A stretch of 64,000 bases of DNA from Streptomyces sp. E2N166 (GCF_003671715.1 NZ_RAIF01000031.1:435689-499688); one strand, 5' to 3'; positions 8,225 to 17,108 are shown, counted from the first letter of the stretch. Translations and numbers: made by a program. The notes: a model not told the origin generated them from the letters alone.

Positions 8225-9249
8225 GCGCACCGTCCGTACGCGTCACCATCAAGGACGTCGCCGCGGCCGCGGGCGTGTCCAAGGGTGCCGTGTCCCTGGC
8301 CTTCAACGACAAGCCGGGCGTCTCCGACGCCACCCGCGAGCGGATCTTCGCGGCGGCCCGTCAACTGGGCTGGGCGCCGAACTCCTCGGCCCGCAGCCTG
8401 TCGCGCCAGTCCGTCGACACCGTGGGGCTGGCGATCTGCCGGCCCGCCCGGCTGCTGGGCCTGGAGCCCTTCTACATGGAGTTCGTCTCCGGCATCGAGA
8501 GTGTGCTGGCCGAGCGCGACTGCTCGCTGCTACTGCGCCTCGTCGACTCGCTGGAGGAGGAGATCGGGCTGCAGGAACGCTGGTGGCGGGAACGCCAGAT
8601 AGGGGGCTCGATCCTGGTCGACTTCCATCACGAGGATCCGCGGATCGCGCCGCTGCGGCAGATCGGCCTCCCCGCCGTGGCGGTCGGCCACCCCTCGCTC
8701 ACCGGCGGGTTCCCGTCGGTCTGGACCGACGACGCCGCGGCAGTCACCGAAGCGGTGCGCTACCTGGCGGTGCTGGGGCACCGGCGCATCGCACACGTGG
8801 GCGGCCCCCGGGGGCTGGGGCACAGCGCCATCCGGACGACCGCGTTCGAACAGACCATGACCGAACTCGGCATCGAGCGCGGGCCGCACGTCGAGACGGG
8901 TTTCTCGGGCGAGGACGGCGCCCGCGCCACCCGCTCCCTGCTGCTGTCCGCCGAGCGGCCCACGGCCATCCTCTACGACAACGACATCATGGCGGTCGCG
9001 GGGCTCGGTGTCGCCGCGGAGATGGGCGTCTCCGTGCCGGACGAACTGTCGCTGCTCGCGTGGGACGACTCCCAGCTGTGCCGGCTGACGCATCCGACAC
9101 TGTCGGCGATGAGTCACGACGTGCACAGCTTCGGAGCGCAGGTCGCGCGGGTGCTGTTCGAGGTGCTGGCGGGCCACGACGTGACGTCCCAACCCGTCGC
9201 GACGCCGACCCTGGTACCGAGAGCGTCGACCGCCGCGCCTCCTGCGTAG
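8221..9249 (+). CDS. LacI-family transcriptional regulator of mannan locus
   Basis: A 342-residue repressor with the N-terminal LacI helix-turn-helix (residues 8-30, VTIKDVAAAAGVSKGAVSLA) and hinge helix. A periplasmic-binding-protein-like sensor domain fills the remainder (about 62-335). GTG at 8221 overlaps the TGA of the beta-mannosidase gene in a GTGA quartet, so the two are coupled. Its natural targets are the paired CCGG-centred sites at 5579 and 5704 and perhaps sites before the mannanase gene. The inducer is presumably a mannose-containing sugar. These assignments rest on gene order. Confidence 0.92.
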   Translation: MSAPSVRVTIKDVAAAAGVSKGAVSLAFNDKPGVSDATRERIFAAARQLGWAPNSSARSLSRQSVDTVGLAICRPARLLGLEPFYMEFVSGIESVLAERDCSLLLRLVDSLEEEIGLQERWWRERQIGGSILVDFHHEDPRIAPLRQIGLPAVAVGHPSLTGGFPSVWTDDAAAVTEAVRYLAVLGHRRIAHVGGPRGLGHSAIRTTAFEQTMTELGIERGPHVETGFSGEDGARATRSLLLSAERPTAILYDNDIMAVAGLGVAAEMGVSVPDELSLLAWDDSQLCRLTHPTLSAMSHDVHSFGAQVARVLFEVLAGHDVTSQPVATPTLVPRASTAAPPA

Positions 9250-9273
9250 AGGGGGCAGGGGTACGGACGGTGA

Positions 9274-9300
9274 GGGGCGCGGCGTCATGCCGCGCCCTTT
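9274..9300 (+). terminator. Intrinsic terminator after lacI-type gene
   Basis: GGGCGCGGC (9275-9283) pairs with GCCGCGCCC (9289-9297) around a five-base loop and is followed by TTT. It lies 25 bp after the regulator stop codon and separates the beta-mannosidase/regulator unit from the mannanase gene. Confidence 0.75.
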
Positions 9301-9361
9301 CACGTGCGAAGTTTCACGGACGAATTCGGCGGCTCTCTCGTTCGCAGGATGGCTCGCATGT

Positions 9362-9371
9362 ACCGGTTAAC
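9362..9371. promoter_or_regulatory. Third CCGG-centred site, upstream of mannanase
   Basis: ACCGGTTAAC differs at one position from ACCGGTTCAC found at 5704 and, inverted, at 5579. It sits about 420 bp before the mannanase start. If the LacI regulator binds all three, the importer, the beta-mannosidase and the mannanase form one regulon. Confidence 0.4.
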
Positions 9372-9691
9372 AGGAGGGGAACGTAGAGGCGTCTACTTCG
9401 GCTGTCAATCCATCACACAGCGCGCTTTCCTGCTGGCAGTCGCCGCACCAGGTGTGCTCACTGGCACTGTACGGCGGGTTTAGCGGTTTAGTTCCGAAGG
9501 GTGCTCAGCTCGCTGAGGCGAATTCGGAACGGTCTATTGACATGGATGGAACATCCGGTGCCTCATGGTGTTGCGCTGAGCGGTCCGCAGTCCTGTCCGG
9601 CCGCCTCGCCGACCCGTCACACCGCTCGCCCGGTGCCTGCCTCGCAACTCCCTGCGCTTACGAAGCGTGCCCCGGGTGGCGGCTGTTCATC

Positions 9692-9711
9692 GCCTGACAT
9701 CGTTGTCAGGC
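9692..9711. promoter_or_regulatory. Palindrome GCCTGACA-TCGT-TGTCAGGC
   Basis: An eight-base perfect inverted repeat around TCGT lies 75-94 bases before the mannanase start codon. The central CG with TGACA arms is typical of LacI-type operators. The inner 14 bases recur exactly at 4382-4395 inside the sugar-binding protein gene. It may be an operator, or a hairpin in the mRNA leader. Confidence 0.45.
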
Positions 9712-9785
9712 AAGCGTCGGCAAGGGGCGCCCGGTGGGCCCGGGACAAGCGACGGCACCCCCCTCCGACCTGTCCGAGGAGACAC

Positions 9786-11048
9786 ATGCGAAGGCCAAGA
9801 AGCACGCTGATCACGACCGCGGGGATGGCGTTCACCGCCGTTCTCGGACTGCTGCTCTCACTCGCCGGCCCTTCCGTCGGCACGGCGCAGGCCGCTGAAG
9901 GCGGTATCCACGTCAGCAACGGACGTGTCGTCGAGGGCAACGGCAACGCGTTCGTCATGCGCGGGGTCAACCACGCCTACACCTGGTACCCCGAGCGCAC
10001 CAGCTCCATCGCCGACATCGCGGCCAAGGGCGCCAACACCGTCCGCGTCGTGCTGAGCAGCGGCGGCCGATGGACGAGGACGAGTGCCTCCGAGGTCTCC
10101 GCGCTCATCGACCAGTGCAAGGCCAACAAGGTCATCTGCGTGCTGGAGGTGCACGACACCACGGGGTACGGCGAGGATGGCGCGGCGACCAGCCTGGACC
10201 AGGCGGCCGACTACTGGATCAGCGTGAAGAGCGCGCTGGAGGGCCAGGAGGACTACGTCGTCGTCAACATCGGCAACGAGCCCTTCGGCAACACCGACTA
10301 CACGGCGTGGACCGACGCGACCAAGGCGGCCATCACCAAGCTCCGCGGCGCCGGCATCGATCACGCCCTGATGGTCGACGCACCCAACTGGGGCCAGGAC
10401 TGGTCCGGCACGATGCGCTCCAACGCGGCTTCCGTCTTCGCCTCCGACCCCGACCGCAACACCGTCTTCTCGATCCACATGTACGGCGTCTACGACACCG
10501 CGACCGAGGTTCAGGACTATCTCAACGCCTTCGTCGGCGGCGGACTGCCCATCGTCGTGGGGGAGTTCGGCGACCAGCACAGCGACGGCAACCCCGACGA
10601 GGACGCCATCATGGCGACGGCCCAGTCTCTCGGTGTCGGCTACATCGGCTGGTCCTGGAGCGGCAACGGCAGCGGCGTCGAGTACCTCGACATGGTCAAC
10701 GGCTTCGACCCGAACTCGCCGACCGGCTGGGGCGACCGCTTCTTCAACGGCAGCGACGGCATCGCAGCCACGTCCAAGACCGCCACCGTGTACGGCGGTG
10801 GCGACGACGGCAGCACGGGCGGTACCGCGCCCAACGGTTACCCGTACTGCGTCAACGGCGGCGCCTCCGACCCCGATGGCGATGGGTGGGGCTGGGAGAA
10901 CAGCCGTTCCTGCGTCGTCCCCGGCGGCATCGCTCCCAACGGTTACCCGTACTGCGCGAACGGCGGCGCTTCCGATCCTGACGGTGACGGGTGGGGCTGG
11001 GAGAACAGCCGTTCCTGCGTCGTCCGGGGCAGCGCCGCGGATCGCTGA
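9786..11048 (+). CDS. Secreted endo-beta-1,4-mannanase (GH5) with two CBM10
   Basis: A 420-residue exported enzyme expected to cut mannan backbones outside the cell. ATG 9786 follows GAGGAG. A basic, hydrophobic signal peptide ends near AQAA (residue about 38). The catalytic GH5 domain spans about residues 40-335, with NIGNEP giving acid/base Glu165 and VVGEFG giving nucleophile Glu260. A glycine/threonine linker leads to two tandem family-10 carbohydrate-binding modules (about 348-379 and 383-416), each with YPYC and GWGWENSRSC. The GH5_8-like start of the mature protein (GGIHVSNGRVVEGNG) supports mannanase over cellulase. Products would feed the CUT1 importer and beta-mannosidase encoded to the left. 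Confidence 0.92.
   Translation: MRRPRSTLITTAGMAFTAVLGLLLSLAGPSVGTAQAAEGGIHVSNGRVVEGNGNAFVMRGVNHAYTWYPERTSSIADIAAKGANTVRVVLSSGGRWTRTSASEVSALIDQCKANKVICVLEVHDTTGYGEDGAATSLDQAADYWISVKSALEGQEDYVVVNIGNEPFGNTDYTAWTDATKAAITKLRGAGIDHALMVDAPNWGQDWSGTMRSNAASVFASDPDRNTVFSIHMYGVYDTATEVQDYLNAFVGGGLPIVVGEFGDQHSDGNPDEDAIMATAQSLGVGYIGWSWSGNGSGVEYLDMVNGFDPNSPTGWGDRFFNGSDGIAATSKTATVYGGGDDGSTGGTAPNGYPYCVNGGASDPDGDGWGWENSRSCVVPGGIAPNGYPYCANGGASDPDGDGWGWENSRSCVVRGSAADR
10830..11024 (+). repeat. Tandem 105-bp repeat encoding twin CBM10 modules
   Basis: Two nearly identical 90-base segments (10830-10919 and 10935-11024) lie 105 bp apart. Most differences are third-position changes plus one Val/Ala change after YPYC. 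They encode the two CBM10 modules of the mannanase, so the duplication looks recent or is being homogenised. Confidence 0.85.
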
Positions 11049-11064
11049 CCGACGGACGCGGTGA

Positions 11065-11097
11065 CGCCTCGCCCGAGGAAAGCCCCCGGGCGGGGCG
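11065..11097 (+). terminator. Probable terminator after mannanase gene
   Basis: CGCCTCGCCCG (11065-11075) pairs with CGGGCGGGGCG (11087-11097) with one G-T pair and an 11-base loop. It begins 16 bases after the mannanase stop. The T tract is weak (TTC). Confidence 0.55.
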
Positions 11098-11316
11098 TTC
11101 GGTCGCACGACGGCGTCAGGCATCGGCCATGGACGTGAGTAACCGGGGCCGGGCCGCCGGGGTGCCGCTTCGTGCAGTGCAGTCACCGTCGGACCGCGAC
11201 GACTGGTCGAAACCGCGGCGCCCGCGTGCAGGTCGGAGATGTCTGAGCCAGGTGTGCACGCACTGGAGGGGCGCCGGCCCGCAGCTCACGCCGCGCGGCC
11301 TGGATCTCGGCCTCGC

Positions 11317-14169
11317 TCAACGCCGGCAAGCCCCAACCGCCTCCCCGCCCGGCAGGGTGCCGTCGACCACGTCGCGCAGCTGGGAGCGCGCGGTGATGCC
11401 CAGTTTGGGGAAGACCCGGTAGAGGTGGGAGCCGACCGTACGCGGGGAGAGGAACAGTTTTTCCCCGATCTCACGGTTGGTCAGGCCGCGGGCCGCGAGC
11501 CGGGTGATCTGCTGCTGCTGAGGGCTGAGTTCGGTGATCGCGCTGGGGGCGACGCTGTCCGCCTCGATGCCGGCGGCTCGCAGTTCTGCCTTGGCGCGTG
11601 CGATCCACGGTCGGGCGCCGAGCCGCCGGAACGTGTCGAGTGCTCCGGTCAGCAGCGGGCGGGCCTCCGCGATACGTCGCTGTCGGCGCAGCCACTCTCC
11701 GTAGTCCAGCCGGGTCTGTGCCCGCTCGAAGGGCCACTGCTCGCCCGCTTCGTCCGCCAGCGCCGCCTGGAAGTGCCGTTCGGCATGCTCCGGTTCGGCG
11801 AGCAGGGCGCGGCCTCGCTCGACCAGGAGGGAGACACGAGCCGACATGCCGGTGCCCAGGCGCCGCACCGAGCGCTCCAGCAGTTCCGCCGCGTGTTCGC
11901 GCCGTCCTCGGCGGACGGCCGCCGCGCAGAGTTCGGCCAGGACGGTGTAGGAGACGTGGTAGTGGACCGGGTCGCCGCCCTCGGTGAAGGCGGAGCGGAA
12001 CTGTGCGTACGCGGTGTCGTAGTCACCGTCGGCCACCGCCGCCAGCCCCAGCGCGCGCCGGGCGCAGACCGCGACGGAGCGGCTTTCCAGCGGATCGACG
12101 AGGGCCAGCGCCTGCTCGGCGTTCCTGCGTGCGTCGGCCGGCTCACCGAGCAACGCCAGTGCTGTCGCCTCGAGCGCTCGTGCGCATGCCTCGGCGTGGT
12201 CCAGTCCGGCCTGCGAGGCCACCGCCGCGATCTCGGCGGCCACCGAGCGGGCCTCGGCCCAGCGGCCCTGCTCCAGATAGGCCCAGCCGGCGGCGCAGCC
12301 CAGCCCGGCCGGTAGCGGGCCAAGGGCCTGCCAACGGCCGAACGCCTCGTCGAAGGTGCCGACGGCGAGGGAGGTCTGGTCGAGGAGCCACGCCACGATG
12401 GCGAGCGCGGTCAGGGATCCGGCGTCGTCCTTGGCCTCGGTGATGAGCTGCGGCAGCGCCGGGGCGAGGGGCGCTCCCGCGCCGGTGGGATCGGAGACGG
12501 CCAGTACCCAGGCACGCAGTCCGCCACCGGTGGCGGAGTCCGGCATGTGGGGGAGGAGGGTCTCGATCCGCTGCCGCTGGACCTCCTCGCCCGAGTAGTA
12601 GCGGACCACCGCTGCCGCGGCGAGCGCGTCCGGCAGGCGCGGCGAACGGGCGTCCGCCGCCTCGTCGGCGATGCGTGCCAGCAGCGTGAAGGCGGCCGTG
12701 TGGTGCGGACCCATGGTCATGAGTTGCCCCGTCGCCAGCGCGGCCCGGCTGATCAGTGCCGGGTCGTCACTGCGCTTTCGGACCTCGTCGGCCAGGTGTT
12801 CCACCCAGCCGAGCTGACCGGTGAGGACGGCCATCTCCGCGGCCTCGGCCAGCAGCCGAGCCTGGTCCGCGCGGCGCGGGCTGAGCTGCGCGGCGCGCTC
12901 CAGAGCGGCGGCAGCGGCCGCGTGGCCGCCCCGGCGCCTGGCCCGGCCGGCTGTCTCCAGGAGGGCCGCCGACACCCGCTCGTCGGGCCGCACGGTCGCG
13001 GCGGCGAGGTGCCAGGCGCGGCGGTCGGGCTCCTCGTCCAGCAGCTGGGCGAGAGCGAGATGTGCGCGCCTGCGTTCCTCGAAGGACGCGGCGTGGTACA
13101 CCGCCGAGCGGACGAGCGGGTGACGGAAGGAGATCCCGGCGCTGTCCTGTCGTACGAGTCCGGCCCGTTCGGCGGGCACCCACGTAGTGTCGTCCGCCTC
13201 GGGCAGACCCCGCGCGGCCACCGGCGCGTCCGCCGCGTCGGTGGCGGCGAGCAGCAGCAAGGCGCGGCGGGTGGCTTCCGGCAGGTGCTTCACGTGCCGC
13301 GCGAAGATCCCTTCCAGCCGGTCGGTGACGGGCAGCGGTCCCTCCACTCCGCTGCCCCCCGGCTGTCCGCTCGCGGCGGCGCGGGCGAGCTCGACCAGGG
13401 CCAGCGGATTGCCCGCCGCCTCCTGCAGGATCCGGACCCGGGTGCGGCCGGCGGGCCGCGTCGGCTGCTCATCGAGCAACCGGTTCGCCGCATCGCCGCT
13501 CAGGGGACCTATCTCCAGGCGCTCGTACCCCTTGTCGAACCCGGGCAGCACGTCCGCGGCACGCACGCCCACCAGCAGTGTCACGGGCTCGCTGGCCATG
13601 CGCCGGGCCACGAACGAGAGAACGTCCAGCGACGCGCGGTCGATCCACTGGGCGTCGTCGACCACCACGAGCAGCGGTGCCGGTTCCGCGAGATCCGACA
13701 CCAGGGTCAGCACCGCCAGGCCGACGAGCATGGCATCGGGGGCCTCGGCGTTTTCGGCCAGTCCCAGCGCGCCCTGGAGCGAGGAACGCTGCCGCGCGGG
13801 CAGGCCGTCCAACTCGCCGAGGGCCGGGCGGAGCAGCTGGTGCAGACCGGCGTACGCGAGATGTGCCTCGGACTCGCTGCCGACCGCTCGCAGCACCCGA
13901 TGGCCGGTCCTGCGCGTGCGCCGCACGGCGAGGTCGAGCAGGACGCTCTTGCCGGCACCGGGGTCGCCCTCGACGATCAGCACTTCGCCGTGGGACCGGT
14001 CGGCGGCCGTCCGCTTCATGATTTCCGCGGTCTCGGTTTCCCGGCCCACCACGGTCGGACCGGGGTCTACCGCCGGGCTCCGGCCCGCTTGAGCGCTTCC
14101 AGCATTTTCCACGGATGCTCCAGAGACTGACGCGAGGCTGCTGCACGAGGAAGGGGAGAAGCGCCCCAT
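11317..14169 (-). CDS. LAL-type LuxR-family transcriptional regulator
   Basis: About 950 residues. A Walker A motif GDPGAGKS lies near residue 72 and a Walker B motif LLVVVDDAQW near residue 168. A long helical TPR-like region follows, and a LuxR helix-turn-helix ends the protein (about 875-935, LSPQQQQITRLAARGLTNREI). This is the layout of the large ATP-binding (MalT/LAL) regulators, which sense a ligand in the central region and activate transcription in an ATP-dependent way. The ATG at 14169 is uncertain because its ribosome site is weak. A later start near residue 43 (VVGRETE) is possible, and a longer open frame runs to 14535. It is divergent from a hydrolase/esterase pair, its likely targets. 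Confidence 0.85.
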   Translation of the reverse strand: MGRFSPSSCSSLASVSGASVENAGSAQAGRSPAVDPGPTVVGRETETAEIMKRTAADRSHGEVLIVEGDPGAGKSVLLDLAVRRTRRTGHRVLRAVGSESEAHLAYAGLHQLLRPALGELDGLPARQRSSLQGALGLAENAEAPDAMLVGLAVLTLVSDLAEPAPLLVVVDDAQWIDRASLDVLSFVARRMASEPVTLLVGVRAADVLPGFDKGYERLEIGPLSGDAANRLLDEQPTRPAGRTRVRILQEAAGNPLALVELARAAASGQPGGSGVEGPLPVTDRLEGIFARHVKHLPEATRRALLLLAATDAADAPVAARGLPEADDTTWVPAERAGLVRQDSAGISFRHPLVRSAVYHAASFEERRRAHLALAQLLDEEPDRRAWHLAAATVRPDERVSAALLETAGRARRRGGHAAAAAALERAAQLSPRRADQARLLAEAAEMAVLTGQLGWVEHLADEVRKRSDDPALISRAALATGQLMTMGPHHTAAFTLLARIADEAADARSPRLPDALAAAAVVRYYSGEEVQRQRIETLLPHMPDSATGGGLRAWVLAVSDPTGAGAPLAPALPQLITEAKDDAGSLTALAIVAWLLDQTSLAVGTFDEAFGRWQALGPLPAGLGCAAGWAYLEQGRWAEARSVAAEIAAVASQAGLDHAEACARALEATALALLGEPADARRNAEQALALVDPLESRSVAVCARRALGLAAVADGDYDTAYAQFRSAFTEGGDPVHYHVSYTVLAELCAAAVRRGRREHAAELLERSVRRLGTGMSARVSLLVERGRALLAEPEHAERHFQAALADEAGEQWPFERAQTRLDYGEWLRRQRRIAEARPLLTGALDTFRRLGARPWIARAKAELRAAGIEADSVAPSAITELSPQQQQITRLAARGLTNREIGEKLFLSPRTVGSHLYRVFPKLGITARSQLRDVVDGTLPGGEAVGACRR

Positions 14170-14600
14170 TCCACTGGAGTGCAAGGAGGAACGGGCAGCG
14201 ACAATTCCGCGCGGCCGGCGAGATGCCCGCCAGTACGTTCCGAACGTCCGTGGACGGCCCGCGGCGTGTGCGCCGCGGCCGACCGTCACCGGAGTGGCGC
14301 CGTCTGCTGTCCGTGCGGCGGACGTCGCCGACCGGGGCGTCCATGTGCAGTCACATGACGCATACCGCGGTCCGTCACCTGCGGCGCACCATTGCGGAAC
14401 AGGGGAACGGGGTCGTTCACGGAACGGACCCGTCAAGCGGACGGCCCTGTCCTCACCGGCGAGGACCAGACGGCCTGCCCCCGGCATCCGACCTTCTGCC
14501 GCCGGACGCGGCACCGCCGCCCCCGCCAAGAGCACCGCTCACCGCATCACGCCCGCGTCCGCGGCCCGAGCACGCGGAACCGACTGACCTGGAGCGAACC
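14170..14600. other. Divergent intergenic region with palindromes
   Basis: The region separates the LAL regulator from the metallo-hydrolase gene. A perfect inverted repeat CATGTG-CAGT-CACATG lies at 14342-14357, and a GC-rich imperfect hairpin lies near 14253-14275. No gene is supported, although open frames of both neighbours run through it. Confidence 0.5.
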
Positions 14601-15515
14601 ATGGACACCATCACCCTGGGCGAGGTCACCGTGACCCGAGTCCGGGAGTACTACGGCCCCGTGGACCTGACGCCCGAGGCGTTCGTCCCGGAGAGCCCGG
14701 CGGAGGCGTGGGACACGCACCGCTCCTTGCTGGTTCCGGACTTCCTGAACGCCGAGACCCGGATCGTCAACTCGGCGATCCAGACCTGGGTCCTGCGCAG
14801 CGAGGGCAGGACCATCCTGGTCGACACCGGCGTCGGCAACCACAAGGACCGGCCGTACGCGCCGGTGTGGAACCGCCTGGAAACCGACTTCCTGGGCAAT
14901 CTCGCCCGCGCCGGGGTCCGCCCCGAGGACGTCGACATCGTGATCAACACCCACCTGCACGTCGACCACGTCGGCTGGAACACCTACCTCGACGGCCGGA
15001 CCTGGGTACCGACGTTCCCCAACGCCACCTACCTCATGGCCAAGGCGGACTTCGACTACTGGAACCCCGCCAACGAGGTCAAGACCCTGCTCGGCCGAGG
15101 CAACCAGAACGTCTTCGAGGACAGCGTCGCCCCCGTGCACGAGGCCGGCCTCACCCTGCTGTGGGAGGGCAGCCACCGAATCGACGGCAGCCTGCGCCTC
15201 GACCTCGCCCCCGGCCACACCCCCGGATCGTCCGTGCTGAGGCTGGAGTCCGGCTCCGACCGGGCCCTGTTCGTCGGCGACCTGATGCACAGCCCGATCC
15301 AGATCGTCGAGCCCGACGCCAACAGCTGCTTCTGCGAGGACCCCGCCGAGGCCCGCGCCACCCGCCGCAAGCTCCTGGGCTCGGCGGTCGACAGCAACGC
15401 CCTCGTCTTCCCCGCGCACCTCGGCGGCCACGGCGCCGCCGAAGTCGTCCGCGAGGGGAGCAAGTTCGCCATCAAGGGCTGGGCGCCCTTCGCCAAGTAC
15501 ACCGAGCCGGCCTGA
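14601..15515 (+). CDS. Metallo-beta-lactamase-fold hydrolase
   Basis: A 304-residue soluble enzyme. ATG 14601 follows GGAGCG. The metal-binding signature is T-H118-L-H120-V-D122-H123, with a later PGHTPG histidine and the VGDLMH aspartate completing the usual two-metal site. This fold hydrolyses lactones, esters or thioesters. The form here (no signal peptide, about 300 residues, Trp-rich C terminus) is like quorum-quenching lactonases and related hydrolases, but the substrate is unknown. A carboxylesterase gene follows after 23 bp with a good ribosome site, so the two likely form an operon activated by the divergent LAL regulator. Confidence 0.88.
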   Translation: MDTITLGEVTVTRVREYYGPVDLTPEAFVPESPAEAWDTHRSLLVPDFLNAETRIVNSAIQTWVLRSEGRTILVDTGVGNHKDRPYAPVWNRLETDFLGNLARAGVRPEDVDIVINTHLHVDHVGWNTYLDGRTWVPTFPNATYLMAKADFDYWNPANEVKTLLGRGNQNVFEDSVAPVHEAGLTLLWEGSHRIDGSLRLDLAPGHTPGSSVLRLESGSDRALFVGDLMHSPIQIVEPDANSCFCEDPAEARATRRKLLGSAVDSNALVFPAHLGGHGAAEVVREGSKFAIKGWAPFAKYTEPA

Positions 15516-15538
15516 AGGCCCGCGGAAGGACACGAGAG

Positions 15539-17035
15539 ATGAACCGCCACCCCGACACCGTCGTGGCCACCGCGCGGGGCGCCGTGCGCGGCCTGCGCCA
15601 GGGCAGCACCAACACCCTCACGTTCCTGAACATCCCCTACGCCGCTCCGCCCCGCGGCGCCGGCCGGTTCGCCCCGCCGCAGCCGCACGAGCCGTGGGAC
15701 GGCGTACGGGACGCCACCGTGCCGGGGCCCAACGCCCCGCAGTCCGAACGCAAGCTCGGCGACGTCGACATGACCCCCTACTTCGGCACCGGCTGGAGCC
15801 GCGGCGAGGACTACCTCACCGTCAACGTCTTCACGCCCGCCGCCGGCGGTGACGGACGTCCGGTCATGGTCTTCGTCCACGGCGGCGGTTTCGTCGCCGG
15901 ATCCACGCGGTCCACCCTGTACGACGGCTCCGCGTTCGCCCGTGACGGTGTCGTCCTCGTCACCCTCAACCACCGGCTCGGTATCGCAGGGTTCCTCGAC
16001 ATCCCCGGGGCGCCCGCCAACCGCGGCCTGCTCGACGTCGTCGCCGCGCTGCGCTGGGTGCGGGAGAACATCTCCGCCTTCGGCGGCGACCCGCGCAACG
16101 TCACCCTCTTCGGTCAGTCGGCCGGGGCGACCACCGTCGGCGGCGTCCTCGCCACCCCCGAGGCCGCCGGCCTGTTCCGCCGGGCGATCGTGCAGAGCGG
16201 CAGCGGTCTGGGCGCGTTCACACCCGAGCAGGCCGCCCGCGTCACCGAGGCCGCGGCCGAGGCCCTGGGCATCGAGCCCCACGTCGACGCCTTCGCCGGC
16301 ATCCCCGACGAGCAGCTCGTCGAGGCGGCATCCAAGCTCGCGGGCATCGACCTGCGGACCGAGACCCACGGCGACCCGCTGATCGGTCTCAGCCCCTTCA
16401 GCCTGGTCCTCGACACCCAGCCCGCCGCATCCGTCGCCGCCGGCCTCGCCGCCGACGTCGACCTGCTCGTCGGCACCAACACCGAAGAGGGCAACCTGTA
16501 CCTGGTCCCGGTGGGCAAGTACGCCACCTCGACCGCCGCCGACGTCGACGAGGCCGCCGCCCGCTCGCACCCGGATCCGGCGCGTCTCGTCGAGGCCTAC
16601 CGCGAGTCCCGCCCCGAGGCGTCCTTGGCCGAACTGCGCTCCGCCATCATGACCGACGCCCTGTTCGGCGCGGGCAGCCGCGCTCTGGCCGGCGCCCATG
16701 CCGCCCACCCGCGGTCCGCCACCTTCGCCTACGAGTTCGCCTGGCGCTCCCACGCCCTGGACGGTGAACTCGGCGCCGCCCACGCGGTCGAACTGCCCTT
16801 CGTCTTCGACCTCGCGGACCGGCCCGAACTCAACGGTCCGGCCGCCCTGCTCGGCCCCGGCAAGGCCCCCGCGGACCTCGCCACCCGCGTCCACGAGACC
16901 TGGATCCGGTTCGCCCGGACCGGCGACCCCGGCTGGGACCCGTACGACACCGACCGCCGGGCCACCATGCGCATCGACACCGAGTGGACCCAGGTCGACG
17001 ACCCCCGCAGCCGGGAACGCCGGGTCTGGAGCTGA
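15539..17035 (+). CDS. Type-B carboxylesterase
   Basis: A 498-residue alpha/beta hydrolase of the carboxylesterase/cholinesterase family. ATG 15539 is preceded by GGAAGGA. The oxyanion-hole motif FVHGGGF lies near residue 118 and the nucleophile elbow GQSAGA has Ser194. NVFTP and GIAGFL are family hallmarks, and AHAVELPFVF near residue 418 carries the probable catalytic His region. No signal peptide is visible. It hydrolyses carboxylic esters of unknown identity. It sits immediately downstream of the metallo-hydrolase gene, suggesting sequential attack on one ester- or lactone-containing compound. Confidence 0.9.
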   Translation: MNRHPDTVVATARGAVRGLRQGSTNTLTFLNIPYAAPPRGAGRFAPPQPHEPWDGVRDATVPGPNAPQSERKLGDVDMTPYFGTGWSRGEDYLTVNVFTPAAGGDGRPVMVFVHGGGFVAGSTRSTLYDGSAFARDGVVLVTLNHRLGIAGFLDIPGAPANRGLLDVVAALRWVRENISAFGGDPRNVTLFGQSAGATTVGGVLATPEAAGLFRRAIVQSGSGLGAFTPEQAARVTEAAAEALGIEPHVDAFAGIPDEQLVEAASKLAGIDLRTETHGDPLIGLSPFSLVLDTQPAASVAAGLAADVDLLVGTNTEEGNLYLVPVGKYATSTAADVDEAAARSHPDPARLVEAYRESRPEASLAELRSAIMTDALFGAGSRALAGAHAAHPRSATFAYEFAWRSHALDGELGAAHAVELPFVFDLADRPELNGPAALLGPGKAPADLATRVHETWIRFARTGDPGWDPYDTDRRATMRIDTEWTQVDDPRSRERRVWS

Positions 17036-17108
17036 CCCCTCGTCCACGATCAGCCCCCCCGGGGGTGTCGCGGACGGGAGGTCGGAGCTGTGCGGCGACC
17101 GCGCCCGG

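Larger units (their letters stand above)
9301..9785 (+). other. Upstream region of the mannanase gene
   Basis: This 485-bp stretch holds no gene I would support. It contains a CCGG-centred site at 9362-9371, a TTGACA box at 9537-9542 without a good -10, and a perfect inverted repeat at 9692-9711. An open frame in phase with the mannanase extends back to 9501, but it lacks a ribosome binding site and the signal peptide starts at 9786. Confidence 0.55.

Noticed and set aside
5621..8230. 869-codon minus-strand open frame opposite the beta-mannosidase gene
   Set aside because: It is the antisense shadow of a well-supported GH2 enzyme in G+C-rich DNA, with low-complexity composition and no domain.
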